Positions 1 through 8,183 of a stretch of DNA of 64,000 nucleotides are shown piece after piece. Position numbers and translations under genes: made by a program. Every line of letters begins with the position of its first letter. The first letter of the stretch is position 1. The stretch is from assembly GCF_001425705.1 (NCBI RefSeq), contig NZ_LMDC01000001.1, forward strand, positions 806,001 through 870,000. Direction: 5' to 3'. Source of the stretch: Pelomonas sp. Root1217 (GTDB taxonomy: Bacteria > Pseudomonadota > Gammaproteobacteria > Burkholderiales > Burkholderiaceae_C). Under the pieces are notes generated by a model. The model was given only the letters and a program-made list of their open reading frames with translations. It made no database searches and was not told where the DNA came from.

Positions 1-771
1 CGCGATATCCAGGCGCAGCCGCGCAAGATCATCAGCTCACCGACCTGGAGCGGGCTGGAGAGCGAGAAGGTCTCCTACAACGCCGGCTACACCAACGTGC
101 ATGAACTGATTCCATGGCGCACGCTGACCGGCCGCCAGCAGTTCTACCAGGACCACGCCTGGATGCGCGCCTTCGGCGAGGGCTTCAGCAGCTACCGCCC
201 GCCGGTGGACCTGAAGGCCACGGGCGGCATCCACGGCATCAAGCCCAACGGCAATGTCGAGATCGTGCTGAACTTCATTACGCCGCACCAGAAGTGGGGC
301 ATCCACAGCACCTACAGCGACAACCTGCTGATGCTGACGCTCAACCGCGGCGGTCCCGTCATCTGGCTCAGCGAGGACGACGCGAAAAGCGCCGGCATCG
401 AAGACAACGACTGGGTGGAGCTGTTCAACATCAACGGCGCCATCGCGGCCCGTGCGGTGGTGAGCCAGCGCGTGAACCCCGGCATGACGCTGATGTACCA
501 CGCGCAGGAAAAGATCATCAACACGCCCGGCAGCGAGATCACCGGCGTGCGTGGGGGCATCCACAACTCGGTGACGCGCATCGTCACCAAGCCCACCCAC
601 ATGATCGGCGGCTACGCCCAGTACAGCTACGGCTTCAACTACTACGGAACCATCGGCACCAACCGCGACGAGTTCGTCGTGGTGCGCAAGATGAAAAAGG
701 TGGACTGGCTCGACACGCCCCGCGACGACCACCTCGCCCCCGCCTTCCAGGCGCAAGGCGAAAACCCCTGA
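1..771 (+). CDS. narG: Respiratory nitrate reductase alpha subunit, C-terminal part (truncated by window edge)
   Basis: This is the last 256 codons of the catalytic subunit of membrane-bound nitrate reductase, which reduces nitrate to nitrite at a Mo-bis-MGD centre on the cytoplasmic side. The frame is open from base 1, so the start lies outside the window. The visible part is the molybdopterin-dinucleotide-binding C-terminal region: it contains a segment reading GIHSTYSDN near base 300, then an NDWVELFN-type stretch, and it ends in the NarG-like tail around YGTIGTNRDEF and VVVRKMKKVDW. narH follows after 18 bases behind an AGGAG-type ribosome site, so this is an ordinary narGHJI operon. The assignment is firm because of the downstream genes. 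Confidence 0.95.
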   Translation, partial: RDIQAQPRKIISSPTWSGLESEKVSYNAGYTNVHELIPWRTLTGRQQFYQDHAWMRAFGEGFSSYRPPVDLKATGGIHGIKPNGNVEIVLNFITPHQKWGIHSTYSDNLLMLTLNRGGPVIWLSEDDAKSAGIEDNDWVELFNINGAIAARAVVSQRVNPGMTLMYHAQEKIINTPGSEITGVRGGIHNSVTRIVTKPTHMIGGYAQYSYGFNYYGTIGTNRDEFVVVRKMKKVDWLDTPRDDHLAPAFQAQGENP

Positions 772-789
772 AACGCGAGGAGCAATCAA

Positions 790-2313
790 ATGAAGATTCG
801 CGCACAGATCGGCATGGTCCTGAACCTGGACAAGTGCATCGGCTGCCACACCTGCTCGGTGACCTGCAAGAACGTCTGGACCAGCCGCCCCGGCGTCGAG
901 TACGCCTGGTTCAACAACGTGGAGACCAAGCCCGGCATCGGCTATCCCAAGGAGTGGGAGAACCAGGACAAGTGGAACGGCGGCTGGATCCGCAAGCCCG
1001 ACGGCAAGCTGGAGCCGCGGCAGGGCGGCAAGTGGAAGCTGCTGATGAAGATCTTCGCCAACCCCAACCTGCCGGAGATCGACGACTACTACGAACCCTT
1101 CACCTTCGACTACGACCACCTGCAGTCGGCCCCCGAGATGAAGCATGCGCCCACGGCCCGCCCGCGCAGCCTCATCACCGGCCAGCGCATGGAGAAGATC
1201 GAATGGGGCCCGAACTGGGAGGAGATCCTCGGCGGCGAGTTCAGCAAGCGCAGCAAGGACAAGAACTTCGACGACATCCAGAAGGACATCTACGGCCAGT
1301 TCGAGAACACCTTCATGATGTACCTGCCGCGGCTGTGCGAGCACTGCCTGAACCCGGCGTGCGTGGCGAGCTGCCCGTCGGGCTCGATCTACAAGCGCGA
1401 GGAAGACGGCATCGTGCTGATCGACCAGGACAAGTGCCGCGGCTGGCGCATGTGCGTATCGGGCTGCCCCTACAAGAAGATCTACTACAACTGGAAGAGC
1501 GGCAAGGCCGAGAAGTGCATCTTCTGCTACCCGCGCATCGAAGCGGGCCAGCCCACGGTCTGCTCTGAAACCTGCGTCGGCCGCATCCGGTATCTCGGCG
1601 TGCTGCTGTACGACGCCGACCGCATCCTCGAGGCCGCCGCCACGCCCAACGACAAGGACCTCTACCAGGCCCAGCTCGACCTCTTCCTCGACCCCTTCGA
1701 CCCCGCTGTCATCGAGCAGGCGCGGCTGGACGGCATCCCGGAGAACTGGCTGGAAGCGGCGCGCAACAGCCCCGTCTACAAGATGGCCGTGGACTGGAAG
1801 GTGGCCCTGCCGCTGCACCCCGAGTACCGCACGCTGCCCATGGTCTGGTACGTGCCGCCGCTGTCGCCCATCAGCGCGGCGGCCAACGCCGGCCAGCTGG
1901 GCGAGGTGGGCGAGCTGCCCGACGTGAAGCAGCTGCGCATCCCCGTGCAGTACCTCGCCAACCTGCTGACCGCGGGCGACACGGTGCCCGTCGTCGGCGC
2001 GCTGGAGCGCATGCTGGCCATGCGCGCCTACCAGCGCGGCGTGCACGTGGATGGGGTGAAGAACCTGGCCGTGCTCGACCAGGCCGGCCTCTCCGAAGCC
2101 CAGGTGCAGGACATGTACCGCGTGATGGCCATCGCCAACTACGAGGACCGCTTCGTCATTCCGACGACGCACCGCGAGTACGCCGAGAACGCCTTCAACG
2201 TGCGCGGCGGCTGCGGCTTCAGCTTCGGCAACGGCTGCTCCGAGGGCGTCACCGAGACCAGTCTCTTCGGCTCGGAGAAGAAGCGAACCATCCCCATCAA
2301 GGCAACGATCTGA
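790..2313 (+). CDS. narH: Respiratory nitrate reductase beta subunit
   Basis: This 507-residue iron-sulfur subunit carries electrons from NarI hemes to NarG. Four cysteine groups are visible: C16/C19/C22/C26, C183/C186/C191/C195, C216-x2-W219-x2-C222 with C226, and C243/C246/C258/C262. The tryptophan in the third group is the known NarH substitution that gives a [3Fe-4S] rather than a [4Fe-4S] cluster. Length matches the family. The ATG is preceded by GAGGAGCAA. narJ starts 8 bases after the stop. No signal peptide is seen, in keeping with a cytoplasmic-face subunit. Confidence 0.97.
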   Translation: MKIRAQIGMVLNLDKCIGCHTCSVTCKNVWTSRPGVEYAWFNNVETKPGIGYPKEWENQDKWNGGWIRKPDGKLEPRQGGKWKLLMKIFANPNLPEIDDYYEPFTFDYDHLQSAPEMKHAPTARPRSLITGQRMEKIEWGPNWEEILGGEFSKRSKDKNFDDIQKDIYGQFENTFMMYLPRLCEHCLNPACVASCPSGSIYKREEDGIVLIDQDKCRGWRMCVSGCPYKKIYYNWKSGKAEKCIFCYPRIEAGQPTVCSETCVGRIRYLGVLLYDADRILEAAATPNDKDLYQAQLDLFLDPFDPAVIEQARLDGIPENWLEAARNSPVYKMAVDWKVALPLHPEYRTLPMVWYVPPLSPISAAANAGQLGEVGELPDVKQLRIPVQYLANLLTAGDTVPVVGALERMLAMRAYQRGVHVDGVKNLAVLDQAGLSEAQVQDMYRVMAIANYEDRFVIPTTHREYAENAFNVRGGCGFSFGNGCSEGVTETSLFGSEKKRTIPIKATI

Positions 2314-2321
2314 GGGCCGCC

Positions 2322-3014
2322 ATGTTCAACAAGCTGACACCCGCCCCCCTGAGCCTGCGCGTGCTCGCCGCGCTGCTGCGCTACCCCGACGCGGATTTCC
2401 GCGCCGCCGTGCCCGAGCTTCAGCAGGCGCTGCGCGCCGAGGCCGCGCTGCCTGCTGCGCGCATCGACGAGCTGTGCGCGCTGCTGGAGCATTTGCATCG
2501 CGATGACCCCTTCGCGGTCGAGGCCGACTTCGTCGACCTCTTCGACCGTGGCCGCGGCACGGCGCTGCACCTGTTCGAGCACATCCACGGCGACTCGCGC
2601 GAGCGTGGCCCGGCCATGGTCGACCTGCAGCAGACCTACGAGCGTGCGGGCCTCTACCTCGCGCCCGGCGAGCTGCCCGACCACCTGGCCGTGGTGCTGG
2701 AGTACGCCAGCACCCAGCCCGTCCGCGAGGCCCGCGACTTTCTCGCTGAGATCGCCCACATCACGCGGGCCATCTTCAGCGCGCTCAAGCGCCGCCAGAG
2801 TCCTTATGCCAGCGTGCTGGCCGCCACGCTGGAGCTGGCCGGCGAGCGCGCCGAGCGCGTGGAGATCCCGCCCGAGCCCGAGCTCGACGAAGACTGGGCC
2901 GAGCCCGAGGCCTTCGGCGGCTGCTCGTCGGCCGGCCAGTCGCGGCCCGAGCAGCCGCAGCCCATCCACATCGTGCGCAAGCCCAGTGCGCAGCAACCGG
3001 GAGCCCAGGCATGA
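2322..3014 (+). CDS. narJ: Nitrate reductase assembly chaperone
   Basis: This 230-residue protein belongs to the NarJ/TorD chaperone family, which holds apo-NarG until the molybdenum cofactor is inserted and is not part of the final enzyme. The first 170 residues are a helical core with the family pattern LAALLRYPD near residue 19, FVDLFDRGR near residue 68 and DHLAVVLEY near residue 122. The C-terminal 50 residues are rich in Pro, Glu and Ser and look disordered. It sits between narH and narI, and its last four bases overlap the narI start (ATGA). Confidence 0.93.
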   Translation: MFNKLTPAPLSLRVLAALLRYPDADFRAAVPELQQALRAEAALPAARIDELCALLEHLHRDDPFAVEADFVDLFDRGRGTALHLFEHIHGDSRERGPAMVDLQQTYERAGLYLAPGELPDHLAVVLEYASTQPVREARDFLAEIAHITRAIFSALKRRQSPYASVLAATLELAGERAERVEIPPEPELDEDWAEPEAFGGCSSAGQSRPEQPQPIHIVRKPSAQQPGAQA

Positions 3015-3706
3015 ACGCCATTCACAACTTCCTGTTCGTCGTCTACCCCTACATCTGCCTAGCCGTCTTCCTGATGGGCAGCCTGGCGCGATTCGACCGC
3101 GACCAGTACACCTGGAAGAGCGACAGCTCCCAGCTGCTGCGCAGCCGCGGCATGAAATGGGGCAGCAACCTCTTCCACGCCGGCATCCTGTTTCTCTTCG
3201 TCGGACACACGGTGGGCATGCTGACGCCGCACGCCGTCTACGAGCACTTCATCAGCCCTGCAACTAAGCAGATGCTGGCCATCGTCGCCGGCGGCGTGGC
3301 GGGCACGTTCTGCTTCATCGGCCTGAGCATGCTGATCTGGCGCCGCATGACCGACCCACGCATCCGCCTCACCAGCCATCGCACGGACCTCGCCATCCTG
3401 TGGATCCTGTGGGTGCAGCTCAGCTTGGGCCTCATCACGCTGCCGTTCTCGCTGGCGCACGCCGACGGCACGGTCATGCTGGTGCTGAGCGACTGGGCGC
3501 AGCGCATCGTCACCTTCAACCCCGACGCGAGCGGCCTCGTGGCGCTGGCCTGGCCCTACAAGGTCCACATGGTGCTGGGCATGACGATCTTCCTGCTGTT
3601 CCCGTTCAGCCGCCTGGTGCATGTGTGGAGCGGCCTGGCCTCGGTGTTCTACGTCTTCCGCCCCTACCAGGTCGTGCGTTCGCGCCGCCTGAACCTGCCG
3701 AAGTGA
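3011..3706 (+). CDS. narI: Nitrate reductase gamma subunit (diheme cytochrome b)
   Basis: This 231-residue integral membrane protein oxidises quinol and passes electrons through two b hemes to NarH. Five hydrophobic segments can be read, beginning with NFLFVVYPYICLAVFLMG. Candidate heme histidines lie in the second segment (LFHAGILFLFVGHTVG) and near the end (YKVHMVLGM and RLVHVWSG). It ends in the family-like YVFRPYQVVRSR segment. The ATG overlaps narJ by four bases, so the two are probably translationally coupled. Confidence 0.95.
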   Translation: MNAIHNFLFVVYPYICLAVFLMGSLARFDRDQYTWKSDSSQLLRSRGMKWGSNLFHAGILFLFVGHTVGMLTPHAVYEHFISPATKQMLAIVAGGVAGTFCFIGLSMLIWRRMTDPRIRLTSHRTDLAILWILWVQLSLGLITLPFSLAHADGTVMLVLSDWAQRIVTFNPDASGLVALAWPYKVHMVLGMTIFLLFPFSRLVHVWSGLASVFYVFRPYQVVRSRRLNLPK

Positions 3707-3714
3707 GGTCCACC

Positions 3715-4464
3715 ATGGCTCATGTGAACCACATCGAGATCGCCGCCGTCGAAGAGGCGCTGGACGAGGCCGCGCTGCGCCAGCGCGCCTGCACGGAGCT
3801 GCTGCGCCAGCGCGCCATCGCGCTGGGCCTGCTGGCCGCCGACGACCCCGCGCCGCGCGAGGGTGCGGTCAGCGAGGCAGCCAGCCAGGCCATCGAGGCG
3901 CTGATCGCCCAGGAGCTGGCCGGCCCCGAGCCGGACGAGACGGCCTGCCGGCGCCACTACGAGGCCAACGCACGGCACTACGCCCAGGGCGAGCGCGTGC
4001 AGGTGCGGCACATCCTGTTCGCCGTCACGCCGGGCGTGGACGTGGGCCTGCTGCGCCAGCGCGCCGAAGGCCACCTGATCCAGCTGCGCGCCAGCGAGGC
4101 CGCCGCCTTCACCGAGGCCGCGAAGACGCTGTCCAACTGCCCGAGCGGCGCCGAGGGCGGGGTTCTCGGCTGGCTGACCGCGGACGACTGCGCGCCCGAG
4201 TTCGCCAAGGAGCTGTTCGGACGCAGCGAGATCGGCGTGCTGCCGCAGCTGCTGCACAGCCGCTTCGGCCTGCACATCGCCGCCATCGACGCGCGCGAGC
4301 CGGGCCGGTTGCCGGCCTTCGAGCAGGTGCGCGAGGCCGTGGCGCAGCGCATGCGCCAGCTGCATCAGATCAGCGCGCTGCGCCAGTATCTGCAGACGCT
4401 GGCTGGCGAAGCGCGCCTGCAAGGCGTGGAACTACAGCAGGCGAGTTCACCGTTGGTGCAGTGA
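3715..4464 (+). CDS. Parvulin/PpiC-type peptidyl-prolyl isomerase of the nar operon
   Basis: This 249-residue protein has a helical N-terminal half and a PpiC-type rotamase domain from about residue 95, starting VQVRHILFAVTPG and ending near LHSRFGLHIAAIDARE. Such NifM-like isomerases are often found behind narI and are thought to help fold nitrate reductase. The start chosen is the ATG 8 bases after the narI stop, behind GAGGTCC; a longer open frame exists upstream but lies inside narI. No signal peptide is present, so it probably acts in the cytoplasm. The stop overlaps the next start (TGATG). Confidence 0.88.
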   Translation: MAHVNHIEIAAVEEALDEAALRQRACTELLRQRAIALGLLAADDPAPREGAVSEAASQAIEALIAQELAGPEPDETACRRHYEANARHYAQGERVQVRHILFAVTPGVDVGLLRQRAEGHLIQLRASEAAAFTEAAKTLSNCPSGAEGGVLGWLTADDCAPEFAKELFGRSEIGVLPQLLHSRFGLHIAAIDAREPGRLPAFEQVREAVAQRMRQLHQISALRQYLQTLAGEARLQGVELQQASSPLVQ

Positions 4465-5153
4465 TGCCCGACGAGCTGCTCGAACGCCTGCGCCGCTTCC
4501 AGACGGACGCCTTCCCGCAGCAGCGCTCGCTGTTCCGGCATCTCGTCGATGACGGCCAGCATCCGCTCACGCTGTTCATCGGCTGCTCGGATTCCCGCCT
4601 CGTGCCCTATCTGCTGACCGGCGCCGGCCCCGGCGAGCTTTTCCTGGTGCGCAACGTCGGCGCCTTCGTGCCGCCGTATGACCAGAGCCAGGGCTTCCAC
4701 GGCACGGCGGCGGCCATTGAGTACGCGGTGCTTAACTTGCAGGTGCGCCGCGTCATCGTCTGCGGCCACAGCCACTGCGGCGCCATCCGCGCGCTCTACG
4801 GCGAGGTGGCGCCCGCCGCCCAGAACCTCGCCCGCTGGCTGGACCTGGGCCGTGAGGCCGCGCTGCCGGTGGCCGAGCCCGGCCCCGAGGTGATGCGCCG
4901 CACCGAGCAGCGCGCCATCGTTTTGCAGCTGGAGCGGCTGATGGACTACCCGATGGTGCGCGAGCGCGTCGAGGCGAGGGCGCTGACGCTGCACGGCTGG
5001 CACTACGTCATCGAGGACGGTGAGGTGCACGTCTTCGACGTGGCCGTCGGCGCCTTCGTGCCGGCCTCTCGCGCCGACAACGCCGGCACAGGGCCCTATT
5101 TGCTCAGCAGCGAGGAAGACGGGCTGGACGCCAGCGGCGTGCCGCTGGCTTAG
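4464..5153 (+). CDS. Beta-class carbonic anhydrase
   Basis: This 229-residue enzyme interconverts CO2 and bicarbonate. The zinc site is clear: C41 in the CSDSR motif (with D43 and R45) and H102/C105 in CGHSHC. Length is typical of the CynT/Can group. The ATG overlaps the stop of the isomerase gene, so it is co-transcribed with nar in this genome; a GTG one codon earlier is an alternative. Carbonic anhydrase is not a standard nar gene, so its placement at the end of this operon is worth noting. Confidence 0.93.
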   Translation: MPDELLERLRRFQTDAFPQQRSLFRHLVDDGQHPLTLFIGCSDSRLVPYLLTGAGPGELFLVRNVGAFVPPYDQSQGFHGTAAAIEYAVLNLQVRRVIVCGHSHCGAIRALYGEVAPAAQNLARWLDLGREAALPVAEPGPEVMRRTEQRAIVLQLERLMDYPMVRERVEARALTLHGWHYVIEDGEVHVFDVAVGAFVPASRADNAGTGPYLLSSEEDGLDASGVPLA

Positions 5154-5154
5154 G

Positions 5155-5547
5155 TCAGTCGATCAGGACCACATCGCCAGCGGGATTGAACGGCAGCAAC
5201 CCGCCGAACTCACCAGTCTCCACGCGCTTGGTCAGCAGCTCCAACATGCGCTGGATCTCGCTCGTGGTCGTGCGGCCGGCCAGGGCGGCGGTGAACATCA
5301 GCTGCCAGGCCGGGCCGGCATGGCGCGCCTCGGCGGCCAGCGTCGCGAAGTCCTGCAACTCGGCCGGGTCCTTGTCCACGCACATCAGCGGGCGCAGCAC
5401 GCCGCCTTCTCCGGCGGCATGGGCGGCGCGCTGCTCGGGCGTTGCGTCGGGTTCGCATTCGGCCGTGGTGAAAACCATCAGCAGCCGTTGCGGCTCGGGC
5501 TGGGCACGGGCCATGGCCAGCAGGTCGTTGAAATGCTCGATGTTCAT
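5155..5547 (-). CDS. Conserved small protein (often labelled ribonucleotide reductase subunit alpha)
   Basis: This 130-residue protein begins MNIEHFNDLLAMARAQPEPQ and ends in FGGLLPFNPAGDVVLID. From memory, a short family of this kind occurs in many Burkholderiales and is commonly labelled ribonucleotide reductase alpha, but it is far too short for that enzyme and has none of its motifs. The function is unknown. It has no signal peptide or membrane segment. It is convergent with the carbonic anhydrase, leaving one base between the two stops, and divergent from moaA. Confidence 0.75.
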   Translation of the reverse strand: MNIEHFNDLLAMARAQPEPQRLLMVFTTAECEPDATPEQRAAHAAGEGGVLRPLMCVDKDPAELQDFATLAAEARHAGPAWQLMFTAALAGRTTTSEIQRMLELLTKRVETGEFGGLLPFNPAGDVVLID

Positions 5548-5689
5548 GGCCGACACCGTAACGCGCTGCCGCAGCGGCGTGCGCGGCGGGCGAACGAGGG
5601 CGCCATCGCCCGAAAGGAGTAGGTCGCCGCCGCCCTCGTCATGCCACGGCCGGATGCGCTGGGCCGGGGCCGCTGCCCAGAATGCCGGC

Positions 5690-6790
5690 ATGGATGCAAG
5701 GACCGCCCCTTTGCTATGGATGCCCCGCGTAGCGCCCCTGGCAGTGCCGTTGGAGGGCCAACTGCGCGACCGCCGCCAACGCCCCTGGCGCGACCTGCGC
5801 ATTTCGCTGACCGACCGCTGCAATTTCCGCTGCAGCTATTGCATGCCGCGCAGCCGCTTCGGCCCCGGCCACCGCTTCCAGCCGCAGGCGCAGCTGCTGA
5901 ACTTCGAGGAGATCACCCAGGTCGCCCGCGAGGCTCTGGCGTTGGGCGTACGCACGCTGCGCCTGACCGGCGGCGAGCCGCTGCTGCGCCGCGATCTGGC
6001 CGGGCTTGTTCGCCAGTTGGCCGCGCTGCGCACGCTGGATGGCACGCCGCCCGACCTGGCGCTGACGACCAACGGCAGCCTGCTGGCCGGCCAGGCGGCG
6101 ACGCTGCGCGACGCCGGCCTGAATCGCCTCACGGTCAGCCTGGACGCGCTGGACGACGCCGTCTTCCAGCGCATGAACGACGTCGGCTTCCCCGTGGCCG
6201 AGGTGCTGCGCGGGCTGGCAGCGGCACAGCGCGCGGGCTTCGAGCGCATCAAGGTCAACATGGTGGTGCGCCGTGGCGTCAACGACGGCGAGGCGCTGCC
6301 GCTGGCCGGGCACTTCCGCGAGCACTTTGGCTCAAGCGTGGTGCTGCGCTTCATCGAGTTCATGGACGCCGGTTGCCACAACGGCTGGAAGATGGACGAG
6401 GTGCTGCCCAGCGACGAACTGCGCGCGCGCGTCGCCGCCCGCTGGCCGCTGCTGCCCCTGCCCGCCACGCGCGGCGGCGAGACGGCCCAGCGCTGGCGCT
6501 ACGCCGACGGCGCGGGCGAGATCGGCTTCATCAGCAGCGTCAGCCACGCCTTCTGCGGCGACTGCACGCGCGCCCGGCTGACGGCGGACGGCCGCCTCTT
6601 CACCTGCCTGTTCGCGCCCCAGGGCCACGACCTGCGCCCGCTGCTGCGCGCTTCCCGGGGCGGCGAGACCGAGCTGCGGGAGCACCTGGCGGGCATCTGG
6701 GCGCAGCGCGGCGACGCCTACTCCGAGCAGCGCGAACGGCTGCGCCTTCTTCAGCCCGAGCGCACCGACATGCATGTGTTGGGCGGCTGA
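5690..6790 (+). CDS. moaA: GTP 3',8-cyclase (molybdenum cofactor biosynthesis)
   Basis: This 366-residue radical SAM enzyme performs the first step of molybdopterin synthesis. The N-terminal cluster site is C44-x3-C48-x2-C51 (CNFRCSYC), followed by the SAM-binding TGGEPLLRRDL. The second cluster cysteines are C289, C292 and C306. The protein ends in Gly-Gly, as functional MoaA does. The ATG was chosen because the conserved core begins about 25 residues later; the upstream open frame lies antisense to the preceding gene. It supplies cofactor for NarG next door. No clear ribosome site is seen. Confidence 0.95.
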   Translation: MDARTAPLLWMPRVAPLAVPLEGQLRDRRQRPWRDLRISLTDRCNFRCSYCMPRSRFGPGHRFQPQAQLLNFEEITQVAREALALGVRTLRLTGGEPLLRRDLAGLVRQLAALRTLDGTPPDLALTTNGSLLAGQAATLRDAGLNRLTVSLDALDDAVFQRMNDVGFPVAEVLRGLAAAQRAGFERIKVNMVVRRGVNDGEALPLAGHFREHFGSSVVLRFIEFMDAGCHNGWKMDEVLPSDELRARVAARWPLLPLPATRGGETAQRWRYADGAGEIGFISSVSHAFCGDCTRARLTADGRLFTCLFAPQGHDLRPLLRASRGGETELREHLAGIWAQRGDAYSEQRERLRLLQPERTDMHVLGG

Positions 6791-6876
6791 CGAATCCACC
6801 AGACCTTGCACCAGATCAAAGCGGTGCGAGGCGCTTTCGCCCAGCATCGCCCCTTTCGCCCTTCATCCGCCAAGCC

Positions 6877-8082
6877 ATGACCACTTCCTCGCTGTTCGAC
6901 CGTTTAGCCACGGCTGGCCTCCGACCCCTGCAGATCCGTGGCCGACAGTTGCTGCCCATCGTGCAGGGCGGCATGGGTGTGGGCATCTCTGCCCACCGGC
7001 TGGCCGGCAGCGTCGCCGCCCAGGGCGCCTGGGGCACCATCGCCTCGGTGGACCTGCGCCGCCACCACCCCGACCTGATGGCCCGCAGCGAAGGCATGCG
7101 CGATAGCGACGAGAACAAGAAGACCGTCATCCAGCAGGCCAACCAGGAGGCGCTGGCGCGCGAGATCCGCCAGGCCCGCGAGATTGCCGGCGGGCGCGGC
7201 GTGCTGGCCGTCAACGTGATGCGCGCGGTGAGCGACTACGCGGCCTCGGTACGCACCGCCCTGCAGGAGGGCGTGGACGCGCTGGTGGTGGGTGCCGGCC
7301 TGCCGCTGGACCTGCCCGAACTGGCGCAAGACCACCCCGACACGGCGCTGGTGCCCATCCTGAGCGACGCGCGCGGCGTGGCGCTGCTGTGGCGCAAGTG
7401 GGAGCGCCGCCAGCGCCTCCCCAGCGCCATCATCATCGAGCACCCGGGCCACGCGGCCGGCCACCTGGGCGCGGCCCGTGTGGCCGACCTGGGCGATGCG
7501 CGCTTCGACTTCGAGACCGTGCTGCCCGCGGTGCGCCAGCTGATCCGCGACGCGGGCGTGGAGGGCCAGGTGCCGCTGATCGCCGCCGGCGGCGTGCGCA
7601 GCTGCGAGGACATCCAGCGCCTGCAGTCCTTGGGCGCCGACGCCGCCCAACTGGGCACGGCCTTCGTCGCCACCGAGGAGTGCGACGCCCACCCCAACTT
7701 CAAGCAGGTGCTGGTGGAGGCGCGTGACGAGGATCTTGTCGAGTTCACCAGCGTGGCCGGCCTGCCCGCCCGCGCGGTGATGACGCCGTGGCTGCGCAAA
7801 TACCTGAAGGCCGAGGAGCGCCTGCAGGCCGTGGCCCAGCTCAAGCAGCGCTGCACGATGGCCTTCGACTGCCTGGGGCAATGCGGCCTGCGCGACGGCC
7901 TCAAGGGCTGGGGCCAGTTCTGCATTGACCAGCGCCTGGGCTCGGCGCTGCGCGGCGAGGTCAACAAGGGCCTGTTCTTCCGCGGCCGCGGCGGGCTGCC
8001 CTTCGGCAGCCAGATCACCAGCGTGCGGCAATTGCTGGAGCGCCTGTTGACACCCGGCATCGCCGTTGGAACTCCTGCGTGA
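6877..8082 (+). CDS. Nitronate monooxygenase family flavoprotein
   Basis: This 401-residue TIM-barrel protein matches the 2-nitropropane dioxygenase/nitronate monooxygenase family, which uses FMN to oxidise nitronates or acts as an enoyl-reductase-like flavoprotein. Visible features are QGGMGVGIS near residue 30, the barrel strand SAIIIEHPGHAAGH near residue 185, and the phosphate-binding IAAGGVRSCEDIQRLQSLGADAAQLGTAF near residue 235. A cysteine-bearing tail (TMAFDCLGQCGLRDG) follows. The start is the ATG after GCCAAGCC. The exact substrate cannot be told from sequence. Confidence 0.85.
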   Translation: MTTSSLFDRLATAGLRPLQIRGRQLLPIVQGGMGVGISAHRLAGSVAAQGAWGTIASVDLRRHHPDLMARSEGMRDSDENKKTVIQQANQEALAREIRQAREIAGGRGVLAVNVMRAVSDYAASVRTALQEGVDALVVGAGLPLDLPELAQDHPDTALVPILSDARGVALLWRKWERRQRLPSAIIIEHPGHAAGHLGAARVADLGDARFDFETVLPAVRQLIRDAGVEGQVPLIAAGGVRSCEDIQRLQSLGADAAQLGTAFVATEECDAHPNFKQVLVEARDEDLVEFTSVAGLPARAVMTPWLRKYLKAEERLQAVAQLKQRCTMAFDCLGQCGLRDGLKGWGQFCIDQRLGSALRGEVNKGLFFRGRGGLPFGSQITSVRQLLERLLTPGIAVGTPA

Positions 8083-8097
8083 TGCCGGTGTCCTGGC

Positions 8098-8127
8098 TTG
8101 ACCGTTGTCACGGGGAGCTCCTATCCT
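8098..8127 (+). promoter_or_regulatory. Putative sigma-70 promoter of the zincin-motif gene
   Basis: TTGACC (8098-8103) and TATCCT (8122-8127) are separated by 18 bases and lie 57 bases before the ATG at 8184. This suggests the downstream gene pair has its own promoter rather than relying on the gene before it. The match is by eye only. Confidence 0.45.
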
Positions 8128-8183
8128 CGCGCCCCATCCCGCCGGAAGCCCTGCGGCCTTGACGCCCCGAAGGAGCGCTCTCC

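Noticed and set aside
37-2172. Very long open frame (about 711 codons) on the minus strand opposite narG and narH
   Set aside because: It mirrors the real genes in the usual GC-rich antisense frame, is made of low-complexity Val/Leu/His/Ala residues, and has no family features. The iron-sulfur motifs of NarH on the other strand are decisive.
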